Positions 6,991 to 7,125 of a stretch of DNA of 7,125 nucleotides are shown here, piece by piece. Position 1 is the first letter of the stretch; each line of letters opens with the position of its first letter. A model generated the notes under the pieces. That model saw nothing but the letters and a program-made list of their open reading frames with translations, made no database searches and was not told the origin of the DNA. The stretch covers positions 1-7,125 of the forward strand of contig NZ_JBDKWG010000018.1 in NCBI RefSeq assembly GCF_040151475.1, read 5' to 3'. The translations under genes were made by a program, and so were the position numbers. The stretch is from CAXBNB01 sp040151475 (GTDB lineage: Bacteria; Bacteroidota; Bacteroidia; Cytophagales; Cyclobacteriaceae).

Positions 6991-6991
6991 G

Positions 6992-7125
6992 GAGTCTGTC
7001 GGACTTTCAATAATCAGGAGAGTAAAAAATTCAATTTTCAGAACCTAAAATTAGATTTTGATCGTCCCTTTTTCGAATACGGTTTTGGTTTTGGTTTTTT
7101 TTCCTGTTTTTGCGCTAAACCGGAC
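6992..7125 (-). mobile_element. Probable end of a second insertion sequence (transposase 3' end side)
   Basis: Coding similarity to the toxin fragment stops at CTAG (6988-6991), and GAGTCTGTCGGACTTT begins directly after it. That looks like an IS terminal repeat, with CTAG as a palindromic target site that would be duplicated on the far side. A probable transposase tail ends at 7051, about 60 bp inside. IS5- or IS1182-type elements fit this pattern, but the family cannot be fixed from one end. Confidence 0.45.
7051..7125 (-). CDS. Probable transposase, last 24 residues (partial, runs off the window end)
   Basis: From the window edge the minus strand is open and reads VRFSAKTGKKTKTKT, then VFEKGTIKI and TAA (7053-7051). 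A very basic tail followed by a short conserved ending about 60 bp from a terminal repeat is what one expects of an IS transposase C-terminus. No catalytic residue is in view, so the assignment depends on the context (abrupt end of the toxin fragment, terminal-repeat-like sequence). It could also be any other protein's C-terminus. Confidence 0.4.
   Translation of the reverse strand, partial: VRFSAKTGKKTKTKTVFEKGTIKI

Noticed and set aside
7081..7102. GGTTTT repeated three times, telomere-like
   Set aside because: It is explained by alternating Lys-Thr codons in the minus-strand partial gene.
1..7125. CRISPR arrays, tRNA or rRNA genes, integrase or oriT
   Set aside because: I saw no regularly spaced repeats, no tRNA-like cloverleaf and no integrase. 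An oriT would be expected upstream of the relaxase, outside the window.

Overview
The window looks like a worn segment of a conjugative or mobilizable element from a member of the Bacteroidota. That assignment is an inference. It rests on the pairing of a TraI/TrwC-type (MobF) relaxase-helicase with a small 'EEAMKELGVKSTTTLQRYRDEGKI'-like HTH protein type (described by position below) and a soluble VirD4/TraG-like ATPase, on the near absence of Shine-Dalgarno sequences before the starts, and on moderate A+T content.

Layout. Bases 1-138 are the end of an IS3-family insertion sequence whose orfA start lies on the minus strand; the rest of it is outside the window. From 139 to 5433 the plus strand carries a tight mobilization cluster: the relaxase-helicase (139-2678, its first ~80 residues cut off by the IS), two unrecognised genes (2608-3033 and 3045-3575), a small helix-turn-helix protein (3605-3874) and a coupling-protein-type ATPase (3898-5433). 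Gaps in this cluster are only 11-29 bp, and one pair of genes overlaps, so it reads as one operon. Convergent to it, 11 bp away, is an intact Fic-family AMP-transferase gene with a C-terminal winged-helix domain (5445-6542, minus). Its upstream region holds three perfect copies of a 12-bp box, two of them forming a palindrome, a likely operator.

Beyond the Fic gene the DNA is a graveyard. Bases 6803-6892 encode a diverged second copy of the last ~25 residues of the coupling protein. Convergent to that, 6902-6990 encodes the last ~29 residues of a ParE/RelE-like toxin, cut at a CTAG by what looks like a second insertion sequence (6992 to the window end, with the C-terminus of a probable transposase on the minus strand).

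How it fits together. The relaxase would nick and unwind the DNA, the HTH protein would probably bind DNA at the relaxosome, and the ATPase would hand the complex to a type IV secretion channel that is not encoded here. Because the IS has removed the part of the relaxase that should carry the catalytic tyrosines, self-initiated transfer is probably dead. The repeated pattern 'coupling-protein 3' end, then a convergent toxin-like gene' (Fic in one case, ParE-like in the other) suggests that the spot just after the coupling-protein stop codon is a cargo position where modules are exchanged.
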